From Heliocidaris tuberculata (Eukaryota > Echinodermata > Echinoidea > Camarodonta > Echinometridae): a stretch of DNA of 64,000 nt. Below, piece after piece: positions 53,524 through 64,000 of the stretch (position 1 is the stretch's first letter; each line of letters starts with the position of its first letter). The notes below the pieces were generated by a model. It ran no database searches. It was not told where the DNA came from and worked only from the letters and a program-made list of their open reading frames with translations. The translations under genes and the position numbers were made by a program. Location of the stretch: assembly GCA_025618425.1 (NCBI GenBank), contig CM046847.1, forward strand, positions 17,629,766-17,693,765, given 5' to 3'.

Positions 53524-53993
53524 TCTTTAGTAGTTAGACATAGGCGACAAAATCGGTCTCAGCAGCCCAAACACTCTTGTATAGCCAGTGTGTCTCCTAC
53601 AACTGATGTTAGAACAGCATGTATTGTTTTGAAACCTTTCTTCAACTTCACTTTGCAACTACCATCTCGTTCGAGCTTGTGCATTTCCTCAACAAAGGGT
53701 TTTAAGACTGGTTCAAAACCCTATTTTTTCGAATCAAGCGAATGACAAACTGCTAACAAGTAAGCAGATATTGTGCTTCTGTTATAGACTTTGGGGAGGT
53801 TTTCCAGACTGTAGTAAAATATTCCAAGTTTGTGAACGACATGTTTCGAGCCGATGGGATTGCACCCTTCAATATTGTCATAGTAAAGCTGAATGCACAG
53901 ACGCATCTTGGTGTTCATCAAAGATACATTGAGTTGAATATTGTGTTCCATCTTAAAATCCAAATAAGAGTCCATCCTTAAACTTCTTTTCAA
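53524..53993 (-). pseudogene. uncharacterised transposon-type gene, upstream half
   Basis: The minus-strand frame has IQLYYDNIEGCNPIGSKHVV, then HKLGIFYYSLENLPKVYN and AYLLAVCHS, a one-frame shift at about 53725, then FEPVLKPFVEEMHKLERDGS, GFKTIHAVLTSVVGDTLAIQ and DRFCRLCLTTKD. The YYDD.E.CNPxGS..HKLG and FCRLC blocks belong to the same predicted family as the downstream half. One stop (after ECLGC) and the frameshift precede the inserted element. Confidence 0.6.
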
Positions 53994-54084
53994 AATTTAT
54001 CACATTCTCTACTTATCAGAAAGGATAACCTGGAGTGTTTCAATAACAGACACATAGTGAAAAGTTTCTGTGATGAGCTTTTCT

Positions 54085-54961
54085 TTAACAGTTCCAGTAC
54101 TTTTGCTGGACTAATTGATCGGATATGCGAAGATATAGTTGAAGAGGATCAGGAATTATCAATTCTATTGAATTGTGGGGGAACAGAGGAGCATGTATAC
54201 ACTTATATTTTTGAGTACTTCTTGATGATTTGACTTGACTAAGTTTTACAATTTCACTTATGCTTCTAACACATGCAGTCTTTACTGCATCACTCTGCTT
54301 TTGATACACATTATAGAAATCACTTGACTTAGTTATACTTCATGCACAACTATGTATAAGGCAGAACAAGCCCCCAAACCTAAAACAATATTTGTACATT
54401 TCAGATCTGTACACAGAATGTATGATAACTTTAATTTTTTACCATTGACAATAATTGAATCAAGATTCTTTGTATCATGAGCTAGTTGCTGGACAACTTC
54501 TGCTATACTATTGTATTTCTCAGGGATTTTAGCAGTGATGAGAATTAATCATTTGACCTCCATTTTTTTCGTCATAACACAGTGACCAAAGTTACACATA
54601 TGTAATCTTGAACCGATAGATGTACCATCACCACTTATCTTTATAACTAATTCTTCTTCCTCTAATGGCCAATTATTGAGGATCGCTTGTCTCAGTTTCT
54701 GCTCAATTCTTTCTTGTACACCTATTTGATTAGGAAGTAACTGCACATTGGGAGATTCATTAATCTCTTTCATACGCATATGAATTGCATGTAGAGACGG
54801 AATATTTTCTGTTGCATGGCAAATTCTCTGTAGACCTTATCTGATATCATGAAATTGTCTTTTGGGTACAGCATGCTGTCTACACAATTATCAGTTTGTG
54901 AATCACTGTGAGTAGGAAGATCAAACATGGCATCATTATCAGAACAGTCCTCTAATACCAT
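54085..54961 (-). pseudogene. uncharacterised transposon-type gene of a second family (SGDGT family), decayed
   Basis: On the minus strand: LYPKDNFMISDKVYREFAMQ, a frameshift, then IPSLHAIHMRMKEIN, IGVQERIEQKLRQAILNNWP, VIKISGDGTSIGSRLHMCNF, a gap, then KYKCIHAPLFPHNSIELIIP and LQLYLRISDQL. This order is familiar from predicted proteins of cnidarians and echinoderms, where an SGDGTxIG box precedes an xHxPLxPxIPxDxVVxDTLHLFLR segment. That comparison is from memory. The function is unknown to me; the SGDGT Asp and later Asp could be catalytic residues of a DDE-type enzyme, which is speculation. It abuts the other family near 54000. Confidence 0.5.
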
Positions 54962-55256
54962 CGTACGAACAGTTACACCCTCATATTGTAACTAATAAAT
55001 TACAGGCAAAATCTATTGTATCAACCAACTCTTTTTTTTTTTTTACACACCCATGATCTACTGTATGTAGTCTTTTTCACAGTATCACTGTATTTATTAT
55101 GTCTCTTACTCTATTTGTTAGATGCCTTATCAAAGTTTGTGCTCTTTTCATATCCTTTTTACACTTCTGTTTTGATCTATTTTCCCTGGACTCATTCTCT
55201 GCCACCTTTCGACATTTTCTTTCTGTTTTCAATTCCTCTTGTAGTTTACGCTTCAC

Positions 55257-56110
55257 TCAATTTAACTTAATCTTATATACTGAATTTTTCAAAGTTTCTA
55301 AGTATGATTTTCCTTGTCTTCCACCTGATCTAATGGTCTGTTGTGCCTGCTTCATGAAATGTCTGATCTTACATGAGACAGAATTCATCAATCCTGCTCT
55401 TGCAGAAGAATCATGATCATCAAAATCAAAATGGTTGCTATTACAAATGTTTCTAACTGCAGATTCTGTCTGAGCTTTTCCTTGTGGATGTTCATTTTCT
55501 TGTATCAAGTACATTGCATAGTTGTTTATTTCAAAGATAAAATCTGATCGATAGTTACAATGAACAAAATAATTAGCCCCTAATAGAAAATATTTAAAAA
55601 GTATTAGAAACACATGTGATTTTATCCTTGGCATCATCTTTACTTGGTATGTCCTTAGAGCTGTATTACTAGCATTCATGCTTTATACACTTACATCAGG
55701 AACAAGTTTTTGAAGCTCTGTCTGGTTTCCAAATTCCTTTACGAATCTGAATACCAATCATTGTGAAGCCTCTGTGAAAGTTTTTTGGAGATGGATCCAT
55801 CCTTGTTATATGAAAATTCTTCAAGGCACTTCTGTTCATACTGCCACAACTGAATTGTAGATTCATTCACATACCGGTATACAAAATCGCCTGCAGAATT
55901 ATTGATGCGATACCACCAGGAAGGATCCAAAAATGATGACATTCCAGAGTAGGTTGCTCTGTACACTGTATGACCTCTTCTTTCACAGGCTTTCACAGAT
56001 CCACTTGCTTGAATAAATGTTTCAAATGTTTCATGCTGTACTGGAATTTTAATTGTAACTTCTGTGTCTCTTATTCTGGAAAGTACAAGGTTCTCTTTAC
56101 AGTGTACCAA
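55257..56110 (-). pseudogene. two adjoining unrecognised coding pieces (123 and 140 codons)
   Basis: 56110-55739 reads VTIKIPVQHETFETFIQASG and WWYRINNSAGDFVYRYVNES; 55679-55257 reads ENEHPQGKAQTESAVRNICN and SARAGLMNSVSCKIRHFMKQ. Composition is coding-like, with no recognised domain. They lie just upstream, on the same strand, of the SGDGT-family piece and may be its N-terminal part, but that join is not shown by phase. Confidence 0.35.
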
Positions 56111-56683
56111 TCACCTGAAAAATGATTTGTGTACAGCTAGAAAGTATAAAATCAACCTCAAAGAACTTTGTCTGGTATTCTGTAGGTCAACAGTTAATGA
56201 GTATGAAGGAAATAGAGGATAACATGAAATGCTCGCTTGGAACCAAACTCTGAGTTCGGTTCTGCGCGAGCCTTTATCTTGGCGAGCACGTACGGGTGCA
56301 TCAAGTAGTCACTCACCACGAGTCGCCTTTACGCTTATAGAGAGTGTAATTAAAATTGCAATATCTCTTTATAGAATTGATAGTAGCCCATATTTTGAAT
56401 ATAATATAACGACATGAAACCTCTAATATACAGAGCAAAATTATTTTGGGTGATTGGTACCCTTTAATCTGCACTGAAAGTTCTAGATTCAGTAAAGATA
56501 ATGCTTCACTTCTGTCACAATTTGTAGATCTATCAATTTCTACAAATTTCTGAGAGGGGGGGGGGGCAACTAATATGATGGCTGCTAAGGGGGGGGGGGC
56601 AGGGCCCTCTTTAGTACGGATTACCAGTGGGGCTTCCTCCATGCGATTAGACCTTTTCTAGCCCCATGCCCTATTGATTTTAA

Positions 56684-57054
56684 AGGGGAAGTCCACCCTG
56701 AAAATAAGTTTGTTGGAATAGAAGCAGAAAAATGAGAGGAACATGTCAGTGAAAGTTTGAGCAAATTCTGATTGAAAATAAGAAAGTTATGAATGTTTAA
56801 AGTTGTGATCAATCAGACACAAATTGGCAACTCTGTTAGCTTTTAAAAAGATTTTATGGAATTTTATGCACAGGGCAAATGGAAGGTGAGCTCGCATGAT
56901 ACGTCAGAGTTGCAATTTGTGTTTGATTGATCACAACTTCAAAAATTTATAACTTTCATATTTATGATCAGAATTTGCTCAAACTTTCACCGACCTGCTC
57001 CTCTCATTTTTCTGCTCCTATACAAACTTACTTATTTTAAGGTGGACTTCCCCT
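56684..57054. mobile_element. Kolobok/T2-like MITE, same family as 11607-12179
   Basis: The left end TTAA-AGGGGAAGTCCACCCT; the right end reverse-complement TTAT-AGGGGAAGTCCACC. Internal inverted blocks (GTGAAAGTTTGAGCAAATTC, ACAAATTGGCAACTC) match the 11.6 kb copy. The right-hand TTAA has one mutation (57055-57058 reads ATAA). Confidence 0.85.
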
Positions 57055-57312
57055 ATAAAGGTATTTAGACCTGGCATTCAAGAGGGCGCTTTCAAAATGC
57101 ATGCACTGGCGGACAGTGCAAATTGCCCAATTGACACCAACATTATTCGACGCTTATGCAGATGACATGTCCTGAATGCCTGAATAATGCCAATCCTCAG
57201 GGTATTTGTGCCAAGATAATGTCAATCAGAGTATGGCTCATGATTCGGCTGCTGTTCCTGGCTGGCTGGTTCCGCCTATATGATATGAATGCAATATATA
57301 TACGTGTACATT

Positions 57313-57570
57313 TTATTGGATATGATGCATGCATCGTAGATGGTTCACGGAAGGTTTTTTTCGCCCACAAGAGCAAGATTTGGTGCACTGATTTCCTGCA
57401 CTCTTGCAGGGGCAGGTATGCTTTCCACTCCAGTACCAGCAGGAGTCGGAGTATAAGCAGGACATGAGATCTGGTTCCCAGTCATCATCGTCAGTGGTCA
57501 GGAAAGACACATCTGCCGACATATTCACCAAATAGCTCTCGTCTGTAGTTTTGAGATTCATGTCATACAC
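57313..57570 (-). pseudogene. CXC-like cysteine-rich fragment
   Basis: The minus-strand frame ends CPCKSAGNQCTKSCSCGRKK after an acidic TTDDDDWEPDLMS stretch. CxCK-x5-C-x3-CxCG is a tesmin/CXC-like zinc cluster and occurs at the end of several transposon-type predicted proteins. An A7 run after CGR suggests a frameshift. It may be the C-terminus of a neighbouring relic or unrelated. Confidence 0.4.
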
Positions 57571-57599
57571 TGTAGCTAGATCTACTTATTCGGCGAAGT

Positions 57600-60500
57600 A
57601 TAAAATATCCACAAAAACACAATTACAAAAACAGCGAATCTCGTATTGTTGTAAAAAGCTGTATACATATCCCAATATTTGATAAGCTGTATACGGTACC
57701 GGTACAGTAGATATACACAGCAAAATTCGTATGAATCAGTAATAACGATTTTGTGAGATATTTTAGTTGCCAACCGGGCCAGGCTCTAATTGGTTTTAAT
57801 TTGACTCTACAAGATGGAAATGCTCATCAACATTTAAATGCCTACATGTACTTGCTCTATTTTTGCAGTTTTCTTAATCAGACCCTTTAACGGTTAAATG
57901 AATTTAAAAAGTTCAAAACTTGATCTTAATTGATGTTGGTATAGTGTTCATTTTTCTTTGATTTGATATATATTTTATTGACGGTTTATATATCAAAATT
58001 TGGAACAATAAAGAGTATCCACTTTCTCGTTTTGCTGACTATATTTGTAGCTCAATAAAGTTTTGATGTAATAACTTTGACATAGTTGAAAAGATTCAGT
58101 CAATATATACTATGGATACACTTCATGTATATCAAATTTTGTGAAAATCTGTGATATTTTATTAGATCATATTATGTTGCCAATGTGATGATGGTCATCT
58201 ATTTTTGAGCAGGTCAGCAAGATACATCATTTCATGCAAGGCATGCATGCAATCATGTATTTTGATAACACCACACAGGCAGAGTTTTCAATTTATAATC
58301 GATGGAGGACATGTTAATAATGATTTTATTTGAATTTTATTTGATCGAACTATACATCATGTTACATTTGAAATTTCTTTTCACCAACATTATATACAGA
58401 TCTTTCTATGTTATTACTACCTATTTGATTATGAATACATGTTTTTGCTCAATATTTTTGTCATTATCTGCTATTATTCCTGTATTTCTCTTAATTCTGT
58501 ATAATTTATCCTGTTTATATTCTCTTCTTAGAACTCATTCACTTTCCTCCCCACTTCTCTTCTCCAGTCTCTATCATTCTCTTTCCCTTTTGACCTCTTG
58601 CAGTGCTTTCAACTCCATGCATGCCTCTCTTGTCACCCGCTATTGTGTTATAGCCTGTATCCCAGCTGCCCGCTGCTGTTTGGTCGGGCATCCCCATGGT
58701 TTTCCCGACCTAGCAGCAGCTGTGGTCTTGGGAGTGTAGTTCGACTGCTTTGGTTGCGGTGGCTTGTACAGTTTGGGTGGGGGGGGGGGGGGGGAGGGGA
58801 ATAGCCCGTCTCTATATGAGCAGCATGCATGATTTGAAGGTGTTGCGGCCTTGCAGGGGTAACACTATTGTGCAATCTCACATTAATTGAAGTATATTAT
58901 TATGTTATGCACTATTTACTTCGTGTACGCATAAATATTCATCATTCATGCATTTTCATGATTACTTTTTTTGTTGTTTTGATATTACTGTCATGTAAAT
59001 ATCCCATGTCAAATTTCCTTATTATTTTATTTGGACGAATAAAGAATGAATTGAATTGAATTGAAAACAAAATAAACGATGGTTTCTGTATTTGATGCCT
59101 GAAAGTTACTTGTTCTCAAATTACTTGTTCTCTGAATCCAGACATAGGAATGTAATTATTTATAGAAGACAATGAATTATATATAAAATATGTATTCATT
59201 TTGACTCAAGAGTATGCCTCTGCACCTTTTTCTATGTTTGATTTCACTTATGTCTATGAATATGAGGAGCAATGATGTGTCATAACTCATAAGGATTTTT
59301 TCCTTTTTTTTTTATTCCAGGGATAGAGTAAAAGATATGTATGAACTTACTAAAATTTCATTTCTAATAAAAATATTCGGTCACCATTTGCTCTGGAGTT
59401 ATTCGCTTATAATTAGTATACATACAGAGAGTCGAGACACAGGAAGTCGCTTCTGATTGGTCAGTTATTTCATAGAGTTCCCTCCCATAGAAAATGTACG
59501 TGAGAGGGAACTTTTGGGAGCTCCATGATCCTCCATGTTTTTAACTAAGACCGCATATATGTGTGGTAAGCATGTGTCACAACCCTCTTTCAATGCGCTC
59601 TGCTTACAGTTGTATAGTGCCCTCTATGTCAAGAAAAATACACTGCAGATATGAGTATGTGATATTCTCATGAATAAACATTTAGGGGTTTGCACTATGA
59701 AATGATTGACAGGCAAACTAGTCTTTAGTCTCAGACTCTATTTTGGCATGTGAATCATTATATATTTCATTACTCCGAAACTTGAACATTATCCTTTCTT
59801 TAATAGGTAGTTTAAGTTTTAGTCACAATTTTTATTTTATTTAGTTTGTCTCTCCTCCTGGCAAAGGACTAGATATAGTGAATAAATATCTGAGCAGTGA
59901 AAAATAAATATAAATTGCTACAGTATCATGTGATAAAAAGTGCATGTGGATTTGATTGTGTTGGAAATTAACAAACGATCTGCATTCTGTCCGAAAAATA
60001 TGTGGTCTGTTGTCATAGCTCTGTGGTTGAGAACTGGAAGGGGTTGTAAAATTATGTTAAACCTGGAGGGCTTGAGTAGAGTTTTGAGCATAAAAATCCT
60101 CAGAACAAGCACTTGTAAGATTCAAGAGGAAATAAGACTTAATAATTCACCATTTTGCTTTTATTAAAGCATTCTTATTCTTTTTAAAAATGTATTAAAA
60201 GAGTAGAAAGAAGTTTACAGAAAAATGATACTGCAGTAATAAGAGATTTAGACCTTCATTTCCCTAGCAGAAAATATCTGAAATACAACACAATGCTGAA
60301 GTCACATCCACAAAGCTGTTGTAGAAGGAGCATGGATTTGAACACATTTGGAACAATCTTGCTGTGTAACTGTTGTAAAATGCAATACAAGTTATTTGTG
60401 TGAATATTGTAAAATGCAATACAAGTTCTTATGTTTAGACTACAGTCTCCTCCACTATAGAAATGCTAATCATTTGCCCCTTGCTAGCTGAAAGTAAGGC

Positions 60501-61838
60501 CAGTGAGTGCACTGAAGCTTTCACACACATATATTCACACACTGGTACATAATCATGAATATGCATAATATGTTAATGCAGTCATGTTTATTGATAAGTA
60601 TGCAGATATCACTTTGGACAGGGAAATGTCAGACTTGGTATATTTATTGTACATACAGACAAGTTGACCATATGTTACAGCCACCTAAGCAAGACAGAGG
60701 AGCAATGCTTTTCTGGATTGTAAAGAATTATCTCATTTATTGCCAAATGTCTGTGTAACATCTGTTGGTAAAAGAGATACTAGAATTTCCTGAGGGGGAA
60801 ATTGTAGGGTAAAAAGTTATCAACTTATGTAATTTAGTTAAATATTCTGGAGAAGAAGAAAAAAAAAACCCTGTTAAATATAGCAAACTCTCTCCTTCAG
60901 CTCCCCACCCACCAAATGTGACGTCAATTGTCTATCTGCTACCTATTATAATATTGCAGGTCTTGCTATTGGCTGTAAACTTTTTATGAATGATATCCAA
61001 TAGTCCCTGTCAATCTGATTAAATTTCTTGCTAAAAAAGGGTGTATTGTATTCTTTAAGTTATATTTATACTAGTAATTAAATTATGATATCAAAACTGT
61101 AAGATTGACAAATAGTTCTGTTATCTGGAATTAAGTTGCAGGAAAGCCATGATTTTCAAATCGTCAACCACTTTCTACACTTTTGTTGCTGTTTTGTTGC
61201 CAAATAAATTATCACAAGCAAATTTTAAAAAAAAATCAATTCTTATTATATTGTATGCCTGTACCAGCTTCATTCCTCTCTATAAGGATGCACTGTATTA
61301 TGATGCAGGGAAGAAATATTCAATTTAAAGTCACTCAACTGCTAAGATTTATGCTAGGAATTATGACGAGAGTATAATGTGGGACATAACTAAAAAGAGC
61401 ATCTCTGCATTTATATTTTCTTATTATGGTAAGGCAGTAACTTATTGTACGTAAGTCCAGTCTGATTTTTCCTAATTATATACATGTACTATTATGTAAG
61501 AACAACTCTTATCTATTCTGTTGATTTCTGTTCTATGTATTTTTATGATTGCTTTTGTTCAGATTTAATTTTGGTTGTTTGAAATATAACAGATAAGTGG
61601 AATAATTTACAAAATGAAAATAAATAATTTTCAAATAGATTTATACAAAATCAATGTTTATTTGTGTTTTATTTGAGGGTAAATGGGATTGATGTAAGAC
61701 TACAAAGGACACAGAAGCCACATACTTTGTGTCATCCCCTTGTGAATCTGGTATTATGTAATACTCTTTATCTGATTAACATCAAACTAACTGCCTGTGA
61801 ATTGTGCATATCCTTTTCCTCATACCTTTTAAGGATAC
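57600..61838. other. no gene seen; AT-rich with LINE-tail-like sequence
   Basis: No exon or conserved domain found. Poly-G near 58779-58794. At about 59000-59065 the sequence TTATTTGGACGAATAAAG followed by (AATTG)n looks like the 3' tail of a plus-strand LINE, but no reverse transcriptase precedes it. A direct repeat of TGTAAAATGCAATACAAGTT lies at about 60373 and 60407. Confidence 0.45.
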
Positions 61839-61842
61839 TTAA

Positions 61843-62460
61843 AAGGCCCCTGCAACCCAAATGCAAGTCTATTGCTGTTGATGTGCAGGGATGCATACAA
61901 CTAATAGCCTGTTATTCAAACATCTAGATATGTTTCATAGATTTTTAAATGTTTTTTTCAAATATTTTTCCCAACCTCCACCCTAAAAAAAAAGCTTCAG
62001 ATCTCATTCCTGCAGTGACATCATCTGTCAATCATCAGTCAGCTACACTAACATTCTACAACAGACAGTGGAATGTAACTTCCCCCAGCTCAGCACATGC
62101 TCACAATAGAATTGCATGCTTTCAAACAATACCTCCTCATTACCATTCTTTTCCTGGTGATGCTACAGCATGTCTGACATAGCAACTCTTATAGGCATTG
62201 TATGGTCTATTAGAACAGATGGTAATCTCTGGCAAAGCTACATACCACTGTCTCTCCTTAGCTCTCCTTAGATGATGTCATTGCAAGAATGAGATCTGGG
62301 GGGTGTGTTTAGGGTGGAGCTTAGCATGTTTGAGAAAATTATTTTTAAAGTATTTTTTTAATTTATGAAACATATTTAGATGTTTGAATAAGAAAATATA
62401 AGTTGTATGCATTCCTGCACATCAACAGGAATCAACTTGCATTTGGGTTGCAGGGGACCT
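61843..62460. mobile_element. Kolobok-like MITE with about 180-bp TIRs, TTAA duplication
   Basis: TTAA at 61839-61842 and 62461-62464. The ends read AAGGCCCCTGCAACCCAAAT and, reverse-complemented, AGGTCCCCTGCAACCCAAAT. The arms stay alignable for about 180 bp (TGTTGATGTGCAGG, ATGCATACAACT, TTCAAACATCTA, CAGATCTCATTC). The outer 20 bp match the THAP-bearing element at 52234-53519, so this is probably a deletion derivative mobilised by the same transposase. Confidence 0.87.
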
Positions 62461-62810
62461 TTAATCTTTCCTACTTTCTTTTTATTCTGGAATTAAAAGT
62501 ATTCTCCCAATAATACTATACTCTAGTATCGATCTCTCATATGTAGATCCCTAAACTGTCACTGCATTATTTTTTTTTTTCTGTGAAAGAAGAGATATCT
62601 TGGGAATGTTAAGGAGCAATCTATGGGTGACTTTATTAAGCGTAATATCCTCAATCAATTAATTCTCTCACCTCTGCGTGAACTGGATGGTAGGGATGAT
62701 TAATCTACAACACCTGTAATTTTATTTTTGTAGCAAAAGAAAATTTGTACAAAAATTACATTATACACAGCAGGGTATGATGCGTTATGGAGTGATTAGT
62801 TCAAATCATC

Positions 62811-62995
62811 GACTGATTGATTGATAGATTGATTGATAAATTTGCTATGTCCGGTATTTTTTTTCATAGGATGTATTGGTTGTTTATATTGATGGGATGA
62901 CTGGTTGATTTGTTGTATTGATTGATTGATTGATTGGTTATATTGATTGATTGATCGATTTATTTATTGATTGATTGATTGTTAGATTGATTTTA
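62811..62995. repeat. degenerate (GATT)n repeat
   Basis: ATTGATTGATTG-type units with interruptions throughout; most regular at 62910-62990. Confidence 0.9.
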
Positions 62996-63365
62996 TGCCC
63001 TTACAACTTACTTAACAAAATACCACAATTTTCTAAAATATTGATATAACATGTACTGTACATTGTTGAATCTGTCAAGCTCTTATCTAATTAATTCATG
63101 TAGTTTCCAACTTTTTTTTTTTTCAGTTTTTAAGATGATGAAGAACATTATTTTACTAATATTCTCATCTATGGTAATGATAGAACATGATGGAGTGCAC
63201 ATTAGCATCTAGGCAATGGCGTAGCGTGCGTCCATTGAGGTGACACTGTTGTCATAGGAGGCGTCTCACTAGGTGAATTAAAAGGGATAACAAGGTCATC
63301 GAGAAAGGGGAGGGTGTGTGAGGGTGTTGCATCATCTTCTTTTCTCGTTGCCTTTCATTCTTCAT

Positions 63366-63381
63366 CTCCCTCTCTCTCTCT

Positions 63382-63432
<51 letters not shown>
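63366..63432. repeat. (CT)n microsatellite
   Basis: About 30 CT units with one AG interruption near 63382. The Ser/Leu-rich frames here are artefacts. Confidence 0.95.
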
Positions 63433-63434
<2 letters not shown>

Positions 63435-63486
63435 CTTTTATTCTTTGGGGATGCAAATCAACGAGGGGGGCATGTACCTCTCCTTA

Positions 63487-63507
63487 CCCCCCCCCCCCCC
63501 CCCCCCC
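63487..63507. repeat. poly-C tract
   Basis: About 20 consecutive C, likely length-variable and error-prone in assembly. Confidence 0.9.
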
Positions 63508-63509
63508 GT

Positions 63510-64000
63510 CTTTACACCACTGAGTATACTGTTGCTTAGGCCTACATCATCAGATGTCTATGACTATTATACTACTATAATGGTAAGTACCATCACAATG
63601 TCTTGCACCCCCTCCTCCCACACCCCGTCTCTGCCACATGATAATTTTCTAATACACTTAGCCAGATGACATGACCTATCCAAGAAGCAAGGTCGTACAC
63701 AAGTCTCGGTAGGATGTATCAGATAGAGTTATGTGATACCGACTTGAAGAAGAAGATATCAAGATGTTGAGTGATGAGGAGACTAACTGAAATGAATCTT
63801 TCCCACAATCTTTACACACATAGCATATATGCCTTTATTCTTTGCTGCATCACTTAATGTCGTGTTCTTTGGTAGTATAAGAGCTAGAACATCGTTGATA
63901 ATTACAATAGTGTGCTATATACTGAACAAGTGTGCGATAATTATAACAAAACTATAAAAAATGAATATCTCTTGATACAACATGTAATTTCAAATATATA
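63510..64000. other. no gene seen at the right edge
   Basis: AT-rich sequence with no supported exon, repeat or RNA gene. Confidence 0.5.

Noticed and set aside
63314..63669. Ser/Leu- and Pro-rich open frames near the right edge
   Set aside because: Driven by the (CT)n and poly-C tracts.

Overview
The window is eukaryotic, AT-rich and dominated by introns and repeats. The genes have spliced exons with GT/AG borders. The two recognisable host proteins are animal E3 ubiquitin ligases. The mobile elements (Kolobok-, hAT-, Harbinger-, Mutator- and piggyBac-like DNA elements, L2/CR1-type LINEs, Ty3/gypsy remnants) point to a marine invertebrate. An echinoderm such as a sea urchin is my best guess; that is inference and was not tested by a search.

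Layout. 1-8.7 kb: no convincing coding sequence; a (TAG)n array, a perfect hairpin and possible promoter elements, probably 5' flank or first intron of the next gene. 8.76-16.86 kb (+): an RNF38/RNF44-type RING-H2 ubiquitin ligase in seven coding exons that join in phase, ending in a RING domain, stop codon and AATAAA. 16.9-26.5 kb: non-coding, with a 1 kb Harbinger-like element and a 240 bp pyrimidine triplet tract. 26.55-33.63 kb (+): a complete four-exon TMEM129 gene (363 aa), the ER-membrane ubiquitin ligase. Its introns hold two elements with 9-bp target duplications; one carries a RecQ-like helicase fragment. 34-43.7 kb: Ty3/gypsy debris, a piggyBac transposase fragment, a hAT-type element, and exons of a minus-strand gene with a kinase-like N-lobe. 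44.3-50.1 kb (-): a decayed LINE, then a LINE with an intact 1,066-aa endonuclease/reverse-transcriptase ORF. 50.6-57.6 kb: a mosaic of broken transposon-type genes. One is split by a 1.3 kb TTAA-flanked element that carries a THAP zinc-finger remnant. 57.6-64 kb: no gene seen; a long-TIR TTAA element and several microsatellites.

The two intact host genes lie on the same strand and both encode ubiquitin ligases. Their domain architectures differ (soluble RING-H2 versus membrane-anchored atypical RING), and nothing in the sequence shows that they work together. The most informative part is the mobile-element record. At least four insertions have target duplications that can be read directly (TTAA, TAA, 8 bp, 9 bp), so superfamily and insertion order can be inferred.
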